Below, in pieces: positions 38,036-47,646 of a DNA stretch of 64,000 bases. The notes beneath the pieces are model-generated. The model was not told the origin of the DNA and searched no databases. It saw only the letters and a program-made list of their open reading frames with translations. Position 1 is the first letter of the stretch. The number at the start of each line of letters is the position of its first letter. The DNA comes from JAFDVL01 sp963794955. GTDB taxonomy: Bacteria > Acidobacteriota > Blastocatellia > RBC074. Both the position numbers and the translations under genes were made by a program. The stretch spans positions 199,080-263,079 of the forward strand of contig CAWCGF010000025.1 of the NCBI GenBank assembly GCA_963794955.1, read 5' to 3'.

Positions 38036-38871
38036 TAAAACAAAAGGCCGAAGGTAAATATCAAACAAGCACGGACCGAAAGCAAAAGTGGCAGGTAGAA
38101 GAAAAATCCTTTTTAAAATGCTGGAAGCTAACGCTTGAATTCGAGGGCACGAAATATCACGGCTGGCAGGAGCAAGCGAATGCAAAAACCATTCAAGGCG
38201 AGCTGAGAAAAGCTGCCGAAGATTTTTTTGAGACCCGCGTTGAACTCGGTGGCGCGGGGCGCACCGATGCTGGCGTTCACGCACTCGCGCAAGTTGCGCA
38301 TCTGAAACTACGGCAAAAACCACGCACACTGTATCGCACCAAAGACATTCTATTCGGTCTGAATGACCGCTTGCCAGCGGACATCTGCCTGATTGACGTG
38401 ACCGAAGCGCATCCCAATTTTCACGCGCGTCATGATGCGATAGCGCGCTCGTATCTGTATCAAATCTCCCCGCGAAAAACAGCTTTTGCCAAAAAATATG
38501 TGTGGTGGGTGAAGGATAAACTGGATGTCGCTGCAATGGCGACTGCGGCAAAATTCCTGGTTGGGCGGCATGATTTCTCCGCCTTTAGCAAAGCCGATCC
38601 GGCGCGTCCTGATGAATCTACCATTGTGGCTGTCGAGGCAGCAGAAATCACGCTGGAAAACCAGTTGATTCTGTTTCGGATTACGGCGTCACATTTCTTG
38701 TGGAATATGGTGCGACGCCTGATGGGCGCATTAGTGGAAGTTGGCAGGCAGAAGATGACGACGGAAGAATTCGCGGCGTTGGTGCATAAAAAGACCCTTA
38801 AGGCAGTGACCTTGACAGCCCCACCATCAGGACTTTTTCTTGAACGAATTACCTATCCTCCTCGTCCCTAA
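38032..38871 (+). CDS. truA: tRNA pseudouridine(38-40) synthase TruA
   Basis: A 279-residue enzyme that makes pseudouridine at positions 38-40 of the tRNA anticodon arm. It has LTLEFEGTKYHGWQEQ near residue 30, the catalytic Asp in GGAGRTDAGVHALAQ near 75, NFHARHDAIARSYLYQI near 125 and the C-terminal HFLWNMVRRLMGALVEVG. Length beyond the catalytic start is normal. I chose the GTG at 38032, which overlaps the HerA stop as GTGA; this adds about 25 basic residues before the family's usual first strand. An in-frame frame opens further upstream but lies inside herA. Confidence 0.92.
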   Translation: MIKQKAEGKYQTSTDRKQKWQVEEKSFLKCWKLTLEFEGTKYHGWQEQANAKTIQGELRKAAEDFFETRVELGGAGRTDAGVHALAQVAHLKLRQKPRTLYRTKDILFGLNDRLPADICLIDVTEAHPNFHARHDAIARSYLYQISPRKTAFAKKYVWWVKDKLDVAAMATAAKFLVGRHDFSAFSKADPARPDESTIVAVEAAEITLENQLILFRITASHFLWNMVRRLMGALVEVGRQKMTTEEFAALVHKKTLKAVTLTAPPSGLFLERITYPPRP

Positions 38872-38894
38872 TCCTGCGCCAGCAAAGAAATTTG

Positions 38895-38924
38895 TTGACA
38901 AGTTGCCGCAACCAGAAATAATGA
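38895..38924 (+). promoter_or_regulatory. Candidate promoter of the pilin operon
   Basis: TTGACA (38895-38900), 18 bases, then TAATGA (38919-38924), a weak -10. It lies 112 bases upstream of the pilin ATG. The intervening leader holds no gene. Confidence 0.35.
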
Positions 38925-39036
38925 GCCGTAACACTCTCTGCAGTCCCGCCGAGAATTCCACCAAAAACCCGGAGAAAAGCCCCAGCAGCCCTTACTGATT
39001 TAGCTACGCTTGGCTACACCGAAAAAGGAGACATCC

Positions 39037-39501
39037 ATGCTTTTCTCAACAAATACTCAACGTTCCCAGTTCGGTTTTTCCCTAATCGAATTATTGATCG
39101 TCGTTGCCATTATTGGCATTCTGGCAGCGATTGTTGCTCCCCTGTTATTGGATGCTCGTGTGACTTCCAAACGGGCCGCTGCGATTTCCAGCCTGCGGTT
39201 GATGCACACGACAGAACACAATTATTTCACACAAAATTCTCGCTATGCCACCTTGTCTGAATTGAATTCATTTCAGGGTGGTGGCTTAGGAACGATGACA
39301 ACCGCAACAGAATTGACTACCAACGGTTACACATATCAGATGGTTCCACCGACCCCCAGTCCTACCAGTTTGACCACCGACTTTGCCATTGAATCAAATG
39401 GCTTCAATCGCGACGGAACGGCGGCCAAATATCTGGTGAGTACAAACGGCACGATGCAACAGGTTCTGCCTGTTTCTCAGTACCTCGCGAAATTCGAATA
39501 A
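39037..39501 (+). CDS. Type IV pilin-like protein (prepilin)
   Basis: AAAGGAG precedes the ATG at 39037 by 6 bases. The 154-residue product has a short leader ending in G, then FSLIELLIVVAIIGILAAI, a near-perfect prepilin cleavage site (G|F, Glu at +5) and N-terminal membrane helix. The globular part has RAAAISSLRLMHTTEHNYF and RYATLSEL, the layout of bacterial PilA/pseudopilins of about 15 kDa, but no C-terminal cysteine pair. No pilus assembly gene is adjacent; the next gene starts 11 bases later on the same strand. Confidence 0.9.
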   Translation: MLFSTNTQRSQFGFSLIELLIVVAIIGILAAIVAPLLLDARVTSKRAAAISSLRLMHTTEHNYFTQNSRYATLSELNSFQGGGLGTMTTATELTTNGYTYQMVPPTPSPTSLTTDFAIESNGFNRDGTAAKYLVSTNGTMQQVLPVSQYLAKFE

Positions 39502-39512
39502 AGAGTACCGCC

Positions 39513-41651
39513 ATGTCCCAATCTGCAGCTACTCCTACTAAAGGGCTGAGTCCACAGGTGGCGAAGGAATCGTTGGCCTATCTACGACGTGCCATCGAAA
39601 AGATGAAAGCGCTGCAAGCAACGGAGCGCGTCATTGCCTGCTTAGAGCGGGCGGTGCTCAATCGCGTGCCGGAAAAATTTGAGTTGAAGTCCTTGGTGGT
39701 GGCGATCAACTCGCTTAACCTGGCCTTGCGCGCAGGTGATGAAGCGAAAGTCTTGCTCACACGTGGCACAGTCAACGAAGAATTGGAGACCGCGCTAATA
39801 CAGCTAATCGGTCGGGATGAGGTCATTATGCCGTATGATCTGCGGCATCTTTGTGAGCAAGATAGTTCTTTATTGGATTTGAATTCGTTAGCTGCATTGA
39901 CCAACTTTTATCGGAGTTTCCCCTCTACAGCAGCCAGCCGCAGCAAGTATGATTTCGTCATTACGCGCCTTTTCTCCAGTGCCGATGCGGGCCGTTCAGA
40001 ACGCCATCGCCATCTCAGGATTAGTCGTGCGCGAATCACCAAACGCCTGACAGAAATGTGCCGGGCCTGGGGAGAAACGCCGGAGCCTGATCCGGCGGAT
40101 GCCGTTCGTCTCCCAGCCTTGCTCCGGCAATTTGAAGCTTTCCTGACAGAGTTGAGAACCATCCATTCGCTGGAGGACTTCGCCGCCAAATCCTTCTTTC
40201 AGCGGGTGCGTGATTTCAAAGCCGACCTCGGCGCTACGCTTTTTCTCCCAGAAGTGACCGCCGCCTCAGTCGAAGCCAACATCACCATTGCCAATTACTT
40301 TTTGTGGCTGCTTGAATTGGAAAGTGTGGTGATGCAACAAGCGCCGGAAGAGTTTCACCTGCTGGCGGATGCTTTTAGCGACACATACTCCAACGAAGCG
40401 GACGCCGTCTCGCACCTGCTGGACGAGCTCCAAGCGACGAACCAACTCGATGAAGTAGCGCAAATACGTGTTTCTCGCTTCCTCCGACTCTTACAATTAG
40501 CAACTAGCGTGAGCGAAGAAACTGATCTCCCCTGGGACTGTAATTCAGAGGTGCTTTGGGGTGAATCAGATGACACTGGTGAGGCACCCGCCGACTTGGC
40601 AGATGCAACCTATTCCACCATTGTGGTAGATGAGGATGACGAGTTACAAGCGTTTGTCATAGCGCCTGAAAGTCAGGCGCTGATGGAAGAATTACAACCG
40701 CTTACGGTAGAGCCAGAAAACCAGGCGTTGATAGACGAGCTACAAGCGTTTGCGGCGCAGCCAGAAAATCAGGCGTTGATAACAGCCTATCGTGAGGCAT
40801 CAGACGAAGTTCGCAAACTGGAGCTTCAGTGCTTCCTATCCCCACTACCAGATGGAGAGCCTGAGGAATTACACAGTGAATACGTGTCACGCCGTACCGC
40901 ACTTGAACTCATCTTTCGTGCCGATCAGTTCGTGCAAATGGAGTTGAGAAGAGATTGTGATCCAGGCCCCGATACAGAAGTTATAAAAGCACGCGTTGAT
41001 AAACTTTTGGATGATCTTGGGCAAGGCAGTGACGAAATGCGAGAATTCATCAACGCCACGCACAATCAGGAGCAACCTGCCAATTACGAAATCTTCTTAC
41101 ACGTTTACAATCAATTGATGGCGGCACGGCTGCGGTTGCAATCCGCGCTCGTGCGCCGTAGCGCCAGGGAGATTGTCCTCTATGATTCGCAAGAAGAAGA
41201 AACTACCACTCAGCTTTCCGTGCAAACCGCGCCGGAAACTATTCAGGAAGCCCGCTCCCCTGAAGGCCCTAAAAACCAGAAAACCATTGCCCCGAATGCA
41301 CGTCGCAAGTGGCTGGTAAGCGCGGCTCTCTTATTGCTTGTCGCCGCCATCGGGCTTCGCTTCACCACCCCGAACGACAAAGTAGTACGCAAAGATGACG
41401 CCGATGTCGTGCGCCTCGCCCAGAAGGAAGTACCGAACGGTCAAATGTTCGCAGAAATTAAGCTGCATCGCGATCTGTTGCTTGGCATTGCCACCGAAAG
41501 CTGGCTGACGCTTTCAGCCAAAGAGCAAAAGGAAAAGTTGCAAGAGTTATTGCGCTTTGGCCAGGAGCGCGGCGCGGTGCGCGTCTTGCTGGTTAATCCC
41601 CAAGGTGCCACCGTTGGCAGCGCTACCAAAAACGACCTCTACGTGAATTGA
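39513..41651 (+). CDS. Large protein of unknown function with C-terminal membrane helix (712 residues)
   Basis: No family was recognised. The first 340 residues are mostly helical (ESLAYLRRAIEKMKALQATE, RRHLRISRARITKRLTEMCR style). Residues 377-424 are three 16-residue repeats (ELQAFVIAPESQALME type), encoded by 48-base DNA repeats. One membrane helix, KWLVSAALLLLVAAIGLRF, falls near residues 597-618, leaving about 95 residues outside, including a repeat of KLxELLRFGQERGAVRVLLV. It follows the pilin by 11 bases and probably shares its transcript, so a pilus- or surface-linked role is possible. That is context, not homology. Confidence 0.75.
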   Translation: MSQSAATPTKGLSPQVAKESLAYLRRAIEKMKALQATERVIACLERAVLNRVPEKFELKSLVVAINSLNLALRAGDEAKVLLTRGTVNEELETALIQLIGRDEVIMPYDLRHLCEQDSSLLDLNSLAALTNFYRSFPSTAASRSKYDFVITRLFSSADAGRSERHRHLRISRARITKRLTEMCRAWGETPEPDPADAVRLPALLRQFEAFLTELRTIHSLEDFAAKSFFQRVRDFKADLGATLFLPEVTAASVEANITIANYFLWLLELESVVMQQAPEEFHLLADAFSDTYSNEADAVSHLLDELQATNQLDEVAQIRVSRFLRLLQLATSVSEETDLPWDCNSEVLWGESDDTGEAPADLADATYSTIVVDEDDELQAFVIAPESQALMEELQPLTVEPENQALIDELQAFAAQPENQALITAYREASDEVRKLELQCFLSPLPDGEPEELHSEYVSRRTALELIFRADQFVQMELRRDCDPGPDTEVIKARVDKLLDDLGQGSDEMREFINATHNQEQPANYEIFLHVYNQLMAARLRLQSALVRRSAREIVLYDSQEEETTTQLSVQTAPETIQEARSPEGPKNQKTIAPNARRKWLVSAALLLLVAAIGLRFTTPNDKVVRKDDADVVRLAQKEVPNGQMFAEIKLHRDLLLGIATESWLTLSAKEQKEKLQELLRFGQERGAVRVLLVNPQGATVGSATKNDLYVN
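40641..40784. repeat. Three tandem 48-base repeats
   Basis: Repeats start at 40641, 40689 and 40737 and encode ELQAFVIAPESQALME, ELQPLTVEPENQALID and ELQAFAAQPENQALIT. DNA identity between copies 2 and 3 is high (CCAGAAAA.CAGGCGTTGATA), which points to recent duplication. Confidence 0.8.
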
Positions 41652-41711
41652 GGCCAGAATCCTGCGCTTCGGCTTGCTTGTCATGGCTTTTCTCGCCGAG
41701 AATGCTCAGCC

Positions 41712-42671
41712 ATGAGCAAACTATCGGCAGACGAAATCAAGCGCCAAGCTTATGAACTCGGCTTCCAAAAAGTCGGCATTGTGCCTGCTACAGTCTTGAC
41801 CGAAGAGGGCGAAAGGTTGCAGGTGTGGTTGCATGAAAACTTGCACGGCACGATGCATTACCTCGCCCGTGATCCCACCAAACGCACCGATCCGCGCTTG
41901 TTGCTTCCTACTGCTAAATCGGTTGTTTGTGTCGCGCTCAATTATTACCGCCCAGAAAAGCATTCCGAAACTGTAGGCACAGGCAAAGTCTCGCGCTACG
42001 CCTGGGGCGATGATTACCACGATGTTTTGCAGGGCAAGTTGAAAGCGCTGCGTGATTGGATACTTACGCAAGCACCCGAAGTCGAAAGCAAAATCTGCGT
42101 GGATACGGCACCAATGATGGACAAGGCCTGGGCAGTGCGCGCCGGGCTAGGCTGGCTGGGAAAGCACACTAATGTGATTACACGCGAGTTTGGATCGTGG
42201 GTGTTCTTAGGCGAACTCTTGCTCTCGGTCGAACTCGAATACGACACCACCATCGAAAAAGACCATTGCGGCAAATGCACGGCCTGCCTGGATGCCTGTC
42301 CGACAAACGCGATTATCGAACCCTACAAACTAGACGCGACGCGTTGCATCTCGTATGGAACGATTGAGTTGCGCAGCGAAGATTTGCCCGAAGCGATGCG
42401 GGAGAATTTGGAAGGCTGGGTGTATGGCTGCGACATTTGCCAGGATGTTTGCCCCTGGTCGCGTTTTTCTAAGCCAACCGAAGAGGCGCACTTCACACCG
42501 CGTCCCGGCATTACTGAATTAAGCTTGCGAGAATTAGCCGAAATGTCGCAGGAAGAATTTTCCACACGCTTCCGCCGCAGTGCAATCAAGCGTGCCAAGG
42601 TTTCGGGGCTGCGGCGCAACGCGCAAACGCTTATTCAAATGACCAACAAGCCAGCCTCAGAGAAAAGCTAA
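41712..42671 (+). CDS. queG: Epoxyqueuosine reductase QueG
   Basis: A 319-residue cobalamin-dependent iron-sulfur enzyme that reduces epoxyqueuosine to queuosine in tRNA. The N-terminal half has KVGIVPATVL, LHGTMHYLARDPTKRTDPR and AWGDDYHDVL. The two [4Fe-4S] sites are in HCGKCTACLDACPTNAI near residue 190 and YGCDICQDVCPWSRF near 243. Length is a little short of E. coli QueG (379) because the C-terminal HEAT-like part is absent, as in many bacteria. It is 60 bases downstream of the 712-residue gene. Confidence 0.93.
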   Translation: MSKLSADEIKRQAYELGFQKVGIVPATVLTEEGERLQVWLHENLHGTMHYLARDPTKRTDPRLLLPTAKSVVCVALNYYRPEKHSETVGTGKVSRYAWGDDYHDVLQGKLKALRDWILTQAPEVESKICVDTAPMMDKAWAVRAGLGWLGKHTNVITREFGSWVFLGELLLSVELEYDTTIEKDHCGKCTACLDACPTNAIIEPYKLDATRCISYGTIELRSEDLPEAMRENLEGWVYGCDICQDVCPWSRFSKPTEEAHFTPRPGITELSLRELAEMSQEEFSTRFRRSAIKRAKVSGLRRNAQTLIQMTNKPASEKS

Positions 42672-42938
42672 ATTTCCACAGTTTTGAAACAACCTTAAAA
42701 TCGACATTAGGCCACCTAATCTCTTCTTTTCACAATGGTTAGCTATATCAAAGAGAGTGAAGCAGAAAGGTATACACAACGTTTTCCACAGGTTTTCCAC
42801 AAAAGTGAGCAATTTCTCTGGTTTCATCGCAAAAATTTCAGCAATTAGCTTTGCTAACTTCTCCTTCTTTCTTTAACCACTTCAGCTAAATAGCTATCAT
42901 TCCTGGTCTTTTTCCAAATCGTGCCGACTGCCAGACGA
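42672..42938. other. AT-rich intergenic stretch with TTTTCCACA repeats
   Basis: No gene was found. TTTTCCACA occurs at 42782-42790 and 42793-42801, and TTTCCACA at 42673-42680. It differs by one base from the DnaA box TTATCCACA. The convergent ends of queG and the DUF4139 gene flank it. No dnaA, dnaN or gidA is near, so an origin is not claimed. Confidence 0.35.
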
Positions 42939-45263
42939 CTAATTGAGCGTATGATTGAAGGCTAAAGTGCGAATTTTCTCGTCAAGCTGGCGCTGGATAT
43001 TGTTACGCTGCTCTATCAATCCTGCTTCCTGTTGTTTGATCTTTTCGATCTGATCTTCCGACTCCGCAATTTTGTTCACGTACCGAGTGAGCAATTTCTT
43101 TTCCTCTTCGCTCTTGCCCAATACCTTCAAGTTCTCCCGCATCCGCGCCTGCTCCTGCGTCAGGCTACGAACTGCTTCCTGCTTCTCCTGAATTTGTTTA
43201 TTGAGCGTGGAAGTCTTTGCCTTGATTTCAAGGATTTCATCCAACGCTTTCTTCATTTCTGCCGTGAGGTATTTGTCGCGTACCCAAATCGTGATGTTGT
43301 CGGGCGTGACATTCGTAAGCGCGTAGGTGTCACGGTCAGGCAATTCTTCCGTTACCTTGAATTCCGTCGTCGAATTGGCGGCTATGACTTCCTTAAAGCG
43401 CCGATAGCTTTCGGTCGTTTCAACTGGAGCGGGCGTATTCACGAGTTTCCAGTCTATATTGCCATCCTTATCAATCGGGTGTTCGAGGTAAACCGTCTTC
43501 GCCTGTGAGTTCACGTTCGTCAAAATGTATGTTGTGGTTTTGGATTGTTTGTAGTGGATGCGCAATTCGCCATTGATAATCTCAGATTGGTACGCCGCCT
43601 GATTTTCTTCTTCGGTTTTTGTTTCGACGCGGCAGCCAACATCCACGGCGTAGGTGATGAATCGCTTTTCGCCTGCTTTGATTCTGGTAGTCAACGCTTC
43701 GCCTGAGTACGTACCACTTTCAATCACTGTAATCGGGCCGCCTTCCAAGGTGAGTCCCGTGGTGTTGGTTAGGTACACCGCACTCATCGGATGTTGCTTG
43801 AGCGTTTTGGCATTGTAGAGCGAAGCGGTTTCCCCTTCGATAGCCGATTGGACAATAGGAATCAGCGCCGAGCTATTGCGCTTGATGCTGATAGGCTGGT
43901 CAATCTTGTATTGGAATAGCTCGCCGATTTCCTGTGTGCTGACGTTGACTTCGACGCTCTATTGTCAGCGATTGATCTGACCATGACTGGAGCGATTCCC
44001 TTTCGAAACCTTCTGCTCCATCAGCCAGTGATAGTGACGGCTTCTGAATCTGCCCAACCTCGAGTGTGAAATTGACTTGGGTCATTTTGTCGCTGGCAAC
44101 CGCCACAGAATTTACTACGGTGGTCTTGAATCCTGGGCTTTCCACTCGCACTTGATAAAGCCCGGCAGGAACGTCCAACTTTGATAGCGCCCTTCGTAAT
44201 TCGTTGTGGCAGGGTACTCATCAGATGAGTTTAAGTCTTTTGATCGTCACTCTTGCATTCGGCACAATTGCGCCTGAGGAATCCTTCACTACACCTCCAA
44301 TGCCACGACCAGTAAGACCCGATGCGATATCTGGCTCGGAGTGGTCGTCTTCGCAGCTTCGGCAATTTGCGGCGTCATCACCAAATCATCCGGCGGCGCA
44401 ATCACGGGACGGCGTTTGTAGCGCGGTTGCTGCAAGTCCTGAATAAACGAAATGGGCATTCCGGCTACGAGCGAGAGCGACACGTTTGTCCAATCCTCAT
44501 CTTGCACGTTGTCCACCACCGCCCAGCCTTGTAGGAACGGTTTGTTCTTTTCATCAAGCACGATGCGATAAGTCGTTTTCCAGACCGGCGCTTCGACCAC
44601 ATAACTGACGAACAAATCGCGTGCGCCCCGACCATTGGCCGTGATCGAAAGCGTACGCGCGTTCTTTTTCACCGTGGATTGCAAAATGGAAAGATAGCGT
44701 TCGAGGTCGGCGCGGAGTTTAGTATCCAGCAATTTGATCCCGCGAATTTGCTCCAGCGGAACGCTGCGCAACTCGCCTTCCACCATCAGCACCAAATCCT
44801 GCATTTCGCTTCTTTCCTGTCCCTGTGTTTTGCTGCGTTTTTCAATGCCAACGACTGTTCCCGTGCTGGTGATGCTAGTTCCTGCTCGAACCTCGACACG
44901 CGAGCCTTTGAGCTGACCCAGCAGCATTGTCATCCCTGTCGCATTCGTGTCGTCCAATACAAAACCAAACTCTTCCAGTCGCTTGTCGAGCGGCTTCACC
45001 GAATCGAAATTCACTGCACCAATTTTCCCGTTGCTCAAATCCAACACGACGAGCGATTTCAAGACATCGTTCATTTGCGAGGCATCGAAGGAAAAGCTAA
45101 CTTCCTGGTCGTCATTCACTTTCCCTTGTCGCTCAAAATATCCCACGCCGTGCTTGTACAAAACCACTCGGCGCAACGGCAACGGATTGTCTGGGCTTTG
45201 AGCAAAATCAGTAATGGAAAGCAAAAGAAATGCGGCGAGGGCAAGGCAAAAACGGTTTTTCAT
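42939..45263 (-). pseudogene. DUF4139 protein with an inserted carboxypeptidase-regulatory-like domain, broken by frameshifts
   Basis: The first piece (45263-44289) has a signal peptide, then VVLYKHGVGYFERQGKV and WKTTYRIVLDEKNKPFLQGW, the DUF4139 opening. At about 44300 the frame changes to GIGGVVKDSSGAIVPNARVT, then through further shifts to DVPAGLYQVRVESPGFKTTV and EVGQIQ, a CarboxypepD-reg (CNA-like) fold usually found at the start of TonB-linked receptors. Another shift near 43980 gives VEVNVSTQEIGELFQYKIDQ and then the intact C-terminal piece (43787-42939), a DUF4139 tail with AVYLTNTTGLTLEGGP and a coiled coil (residues LEIKAKTSTLNKQIQEKQEA onward). At least three or four frame changes are needed, so the gene is dead or badly assembled. 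Confidence 0.75.
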
Positions 45264-45394
45264 AACGCTATCTCCTGAGATTGAAATTGAGGGCGGAAGA
45301 CAACAAAAGGTACTGGATAAACGACAGAGCCGAGGAAAATGTGACAGCCGAGAGGTAAGGGAAAATCAACAGCTTGCTGACAGAGCGATCCGCG

Positions 45395-46018
45395 TTACGG
45401 CACGATTTGCAAACCGGGCTTGAGGTTGATGCGATCATATACGTCTTTCAACTTCAAGGTGCAATGGATAGAGTTGATGACGACTTTGCTGCGCAGGCCG
45501 CGATAAACGGCGCGCGTCCAGGTGCCGTCTGCTTGCCTAGTGAAATGCTCAATCTTTGGCTGATCTTGTGAGACAAGCAGATAATCACTCAACGTCGGAT
45601 TCCAGGCATCGTAACGATCAAACTTCTCACCGCGATCAAATCTCTCTGTTGCGGGTGACAAAACTTCGATAATGACAGCGGGATTGGTCACGACATCACG
45701 GTAGCTATCCAAATATTGCGGCTCGCCGCAAATCACGACAGCATCAGGATAGGAATACAATCCTTTAGTTGCGTATTTCAGTTTTGGAAGTGGGCCGCTG
45801 CGAACTTTTGTGTCTTTCTCGCGGGCGCGACAATCTTTCCCCTTTAATCCATTGAATAAAATTCCAGCTATATTGTGGGAAATATCAGCATGTTCGCCGC
45901 TTTCGCCTGCCATCGCGTAAATCATGCCGTCCAGGTATTCGTGCCGTTCCTCGGATTCACGCTCAAGCGCAAGATATTCTGCAACTGTGTAAAGCGATTG
46001 TGGTTTTGCTAGCGCCAT
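45395..46018 (-). CDS. Uma2-family PD-(D/E)xK nuclease-like protein
   Basis: A 207-residue protein of the Uma2 (DUF820) family, which has a restriction-endonuclease-like fold. It starts SLYTVAEYLALERESEERHE, then YLDGMIYAMAGESGEHADIS, and has the catalytic set YSYPDAVVICGEPQY (Asp), PAVIIEVLSPATERFDRG (Glu-x-Leu) and the downstream Lys of GEKFDRY. Members occur in many copies in some cyanobacteria and soil bacteria; the cellular role is unknown. It follows lysS by 5 bases on the same strand. Confidence 0.85.
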   Translation of the reverse strand: MALAKPQSLYTVAEYLALERESEERHEYLDGMIYAMAGESGEHADISHNIAGILFNGLKGKDCRAREKDTKVRSGPLPKLKYATKGLYSYPDAVVICGEPQYLDSYRDVVTNPAVIIEVLSPATERFDRGEKFDRYDAWNPTLSDYLLVSQDQPKIEHFTRQADGTWTRAVYRGLRSKVVINSIHCTLKLKDVYDRINLKPGLQIVP

Positions 46019-46023
46019 AAAGT

Positions 46024-47598
46024 TTACTTTGCCTCTGGTCGCATGTGCGGGAACAAAATCACGTCTCGAATCGAACGTTGATTCGTGAGCAACATCACTA
46101 ACCGATCAATGCCGATGCCCTCACCAGCGGTCGGAGGCATGCCGTAAGACAAGGCGCGAATGTAGTCTTCATCCATCACCATTGCTTCGTCATCGCCGCC
46201 TTCACGATGCTTCATCTGCTCTTCAAAGCGGCGCTTTTGCTCTGCCGGATCGTTCAATTCCGAAAACGCATTCGCAATTTCCATTTGTGCAATGAAGAGT
46301 TCAAAGCGATCCACAAAGCGCGGATCAGCGGCGTTTTGCTTGGAGAGCGGCGAAAGCTCGGTGGGGAATTCGGTGATGAAGGTTGGATGAATGAGATGCG
46401 GCTCCGCCACATGCTCGAAGATTTCGCCCAGCAAATAGCCATTATTGAGCTTCGGATCAAAGCCGAGTTCCAGCGCGGCGGCGGCATGCTCCAAGGCAGT
46501 GCGATCCATCAGCGCATCCAGCGTCGGCTTCTTCTCCTGCAAATGTTCCGGCCAATATTTCAGCACCGCTTCACGCATCGTCAGGCGTTGCCAATGACCG
46601 AAATCCAACGAGTGTTCTTGATAGGGAATTTGACGCGCGCCACAAAGTTCGTCTACTAGGCCCGTAATCAGCTCTTCGGTTAGGTTCATCAAATCGTTAA
46701 AGTCCGCATACGCCTGATAAAATTCGAGCATCGTAAATTCAGGATTGTGGCGAATGGACAGCCCTTCGTTGCGGAAGTTGCGATTGAGTTCATACACGCG
46801 GTCAAAACCGCCCACGATCAGCCGCTTCAAATACAATTCCGGCGCGATACGAGCATAGAGCGGAATGTCGAGTGCATTGTGATGCGTCACGAAAGGTCGT
46901 GCCGCTGCGCCCGTGGCTAGTGGCGTCAACATGGGCGTTTCGACTTCGATATAGCCGCGTTCGTCAAAGAATGCTCTGATCGCACGAATGATATTGGCGC
47001 GCTTGACGAACACTTCGCGCGAAGTCAATTCTCCCTCTTCGCGTTCCTGCGCCGCGCCGCTCGCAATCAAATCCACGTAGCGTTGCCGATAACGCAATTC
47101 CTTGTCTGTTACGCCATGATATTTGTCCGGCATAGGCAACAGCGCTTTAGCCAGAAATTGCAGACGCTGTGCGTGTAGTGACAATTCGCCGGTCTTAGTG
47201 ATAAACAAAAAACCTTCGACGCCGACCCAATCGCCGAGGTCAAGTTTGTTGTACAGCTCCCAAGCCGCTTCCCCCACATCATTTTTGCGCACGTAAATTT
47301 GCAACGGCGCGCCGCCTTCGGACAGATGCGCGAACGCCGCTTTGCCCATCAATCGCATCGTCATGATGCGCCCGGCAATGCGAACGGTGCCATTGCCAAC
47401 CGCCTTGAGTTCTGCGTTGACGCGCGCCGTTTCGGCTTCGTCTTCACGTTTGCCTGCATAGCTGTGATATTGCGCCACCAGCGACGAAATCGTATGCGTG
47501 CGGTCAAAACGATGCGGATACGCCGCGTGACCGAGTTGGGTGAGTTCTTCTAAGTGAAGGTGACGTTGTTGAATTTGATCGTTGTCTTGTGTTAGCAA
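46024..47598 (-). CDS. lysS: Lysyl-tRNA synthetase, class II
   Basis: A 524-residue class II synthetase charging tRNA-Lys. The OB-fold anticodon domain (about residues 60-160: VRIAGRIMTMRLMGKAAFAH) is followed by catalytic motifs 1 (FVKRANIIRAIRAFFDERGY), 2 (NRNFRNEGLSIRHNPEFTML) and 3 (GEGIGIDRLVMLLTNQRSIR). The start is TTG at 47598, preceded by GAGGAG at 8 bases, and there is no in-frame ATG before the conserved region. Length is slightly over the usual 500. The next gene upstream is DUF427, 48 bases away. Confidence 0.95.
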   Translation of the reverse strand: MLTQDNDQIQQRHLHLEELTQLGHAAYPHRFDRTHTISSLVAQYHSYAGKREDEAETARVNAELKAVGNGTVRIAGRIMTMRLMGKAAFAHLSEGGAPLQIYVRKNDVGEAAWELYNKLDLGDWVGVEGFLFITKTGELSLHAQRLQFLAKALLPMPDKYHGVTDKELRYRQRYVDLIASGAAQEREEGELTSREVFVKRANIIRAIRAFFDERGYIEVETPMLTPLATGAAARPFVTHHNALDIPLYARIAPELYLKRLIVGGFDRVYELNRNFRNEGLSIRHNPEFTMLEFYQAYADFNDLMNLTEELITGLVDELCGARQIPYQEHSLDFGHWQRLTMREAVLKYWPEHLQEKKPTLDALMDRTALEHAAAALELGFDPKLNNGYLLGEIFEHVAEPHLIHPTFITEFPTELSPLSKQNAADPRFVDRFELFIAQMEIANAFSELNDPAEQKRRFEEQMKHREGGDDEAMVMDEDYIRALSYGMPPTAGEGIGIDRLVMLLTNQRSIRDVILFPHMRPEAK

Positions 47599-47646
47599 GG
47601 TGATAACTCCTCATTTTGAATTATTGCCGAGAACCATTGGGGTTTC

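Noticed and set aside
42672..42938. Near-DnaA boxes considered as a replication origin
   Set aside because: No perfect box, no unwinding element identified, and none of the usual origin genes in the window.
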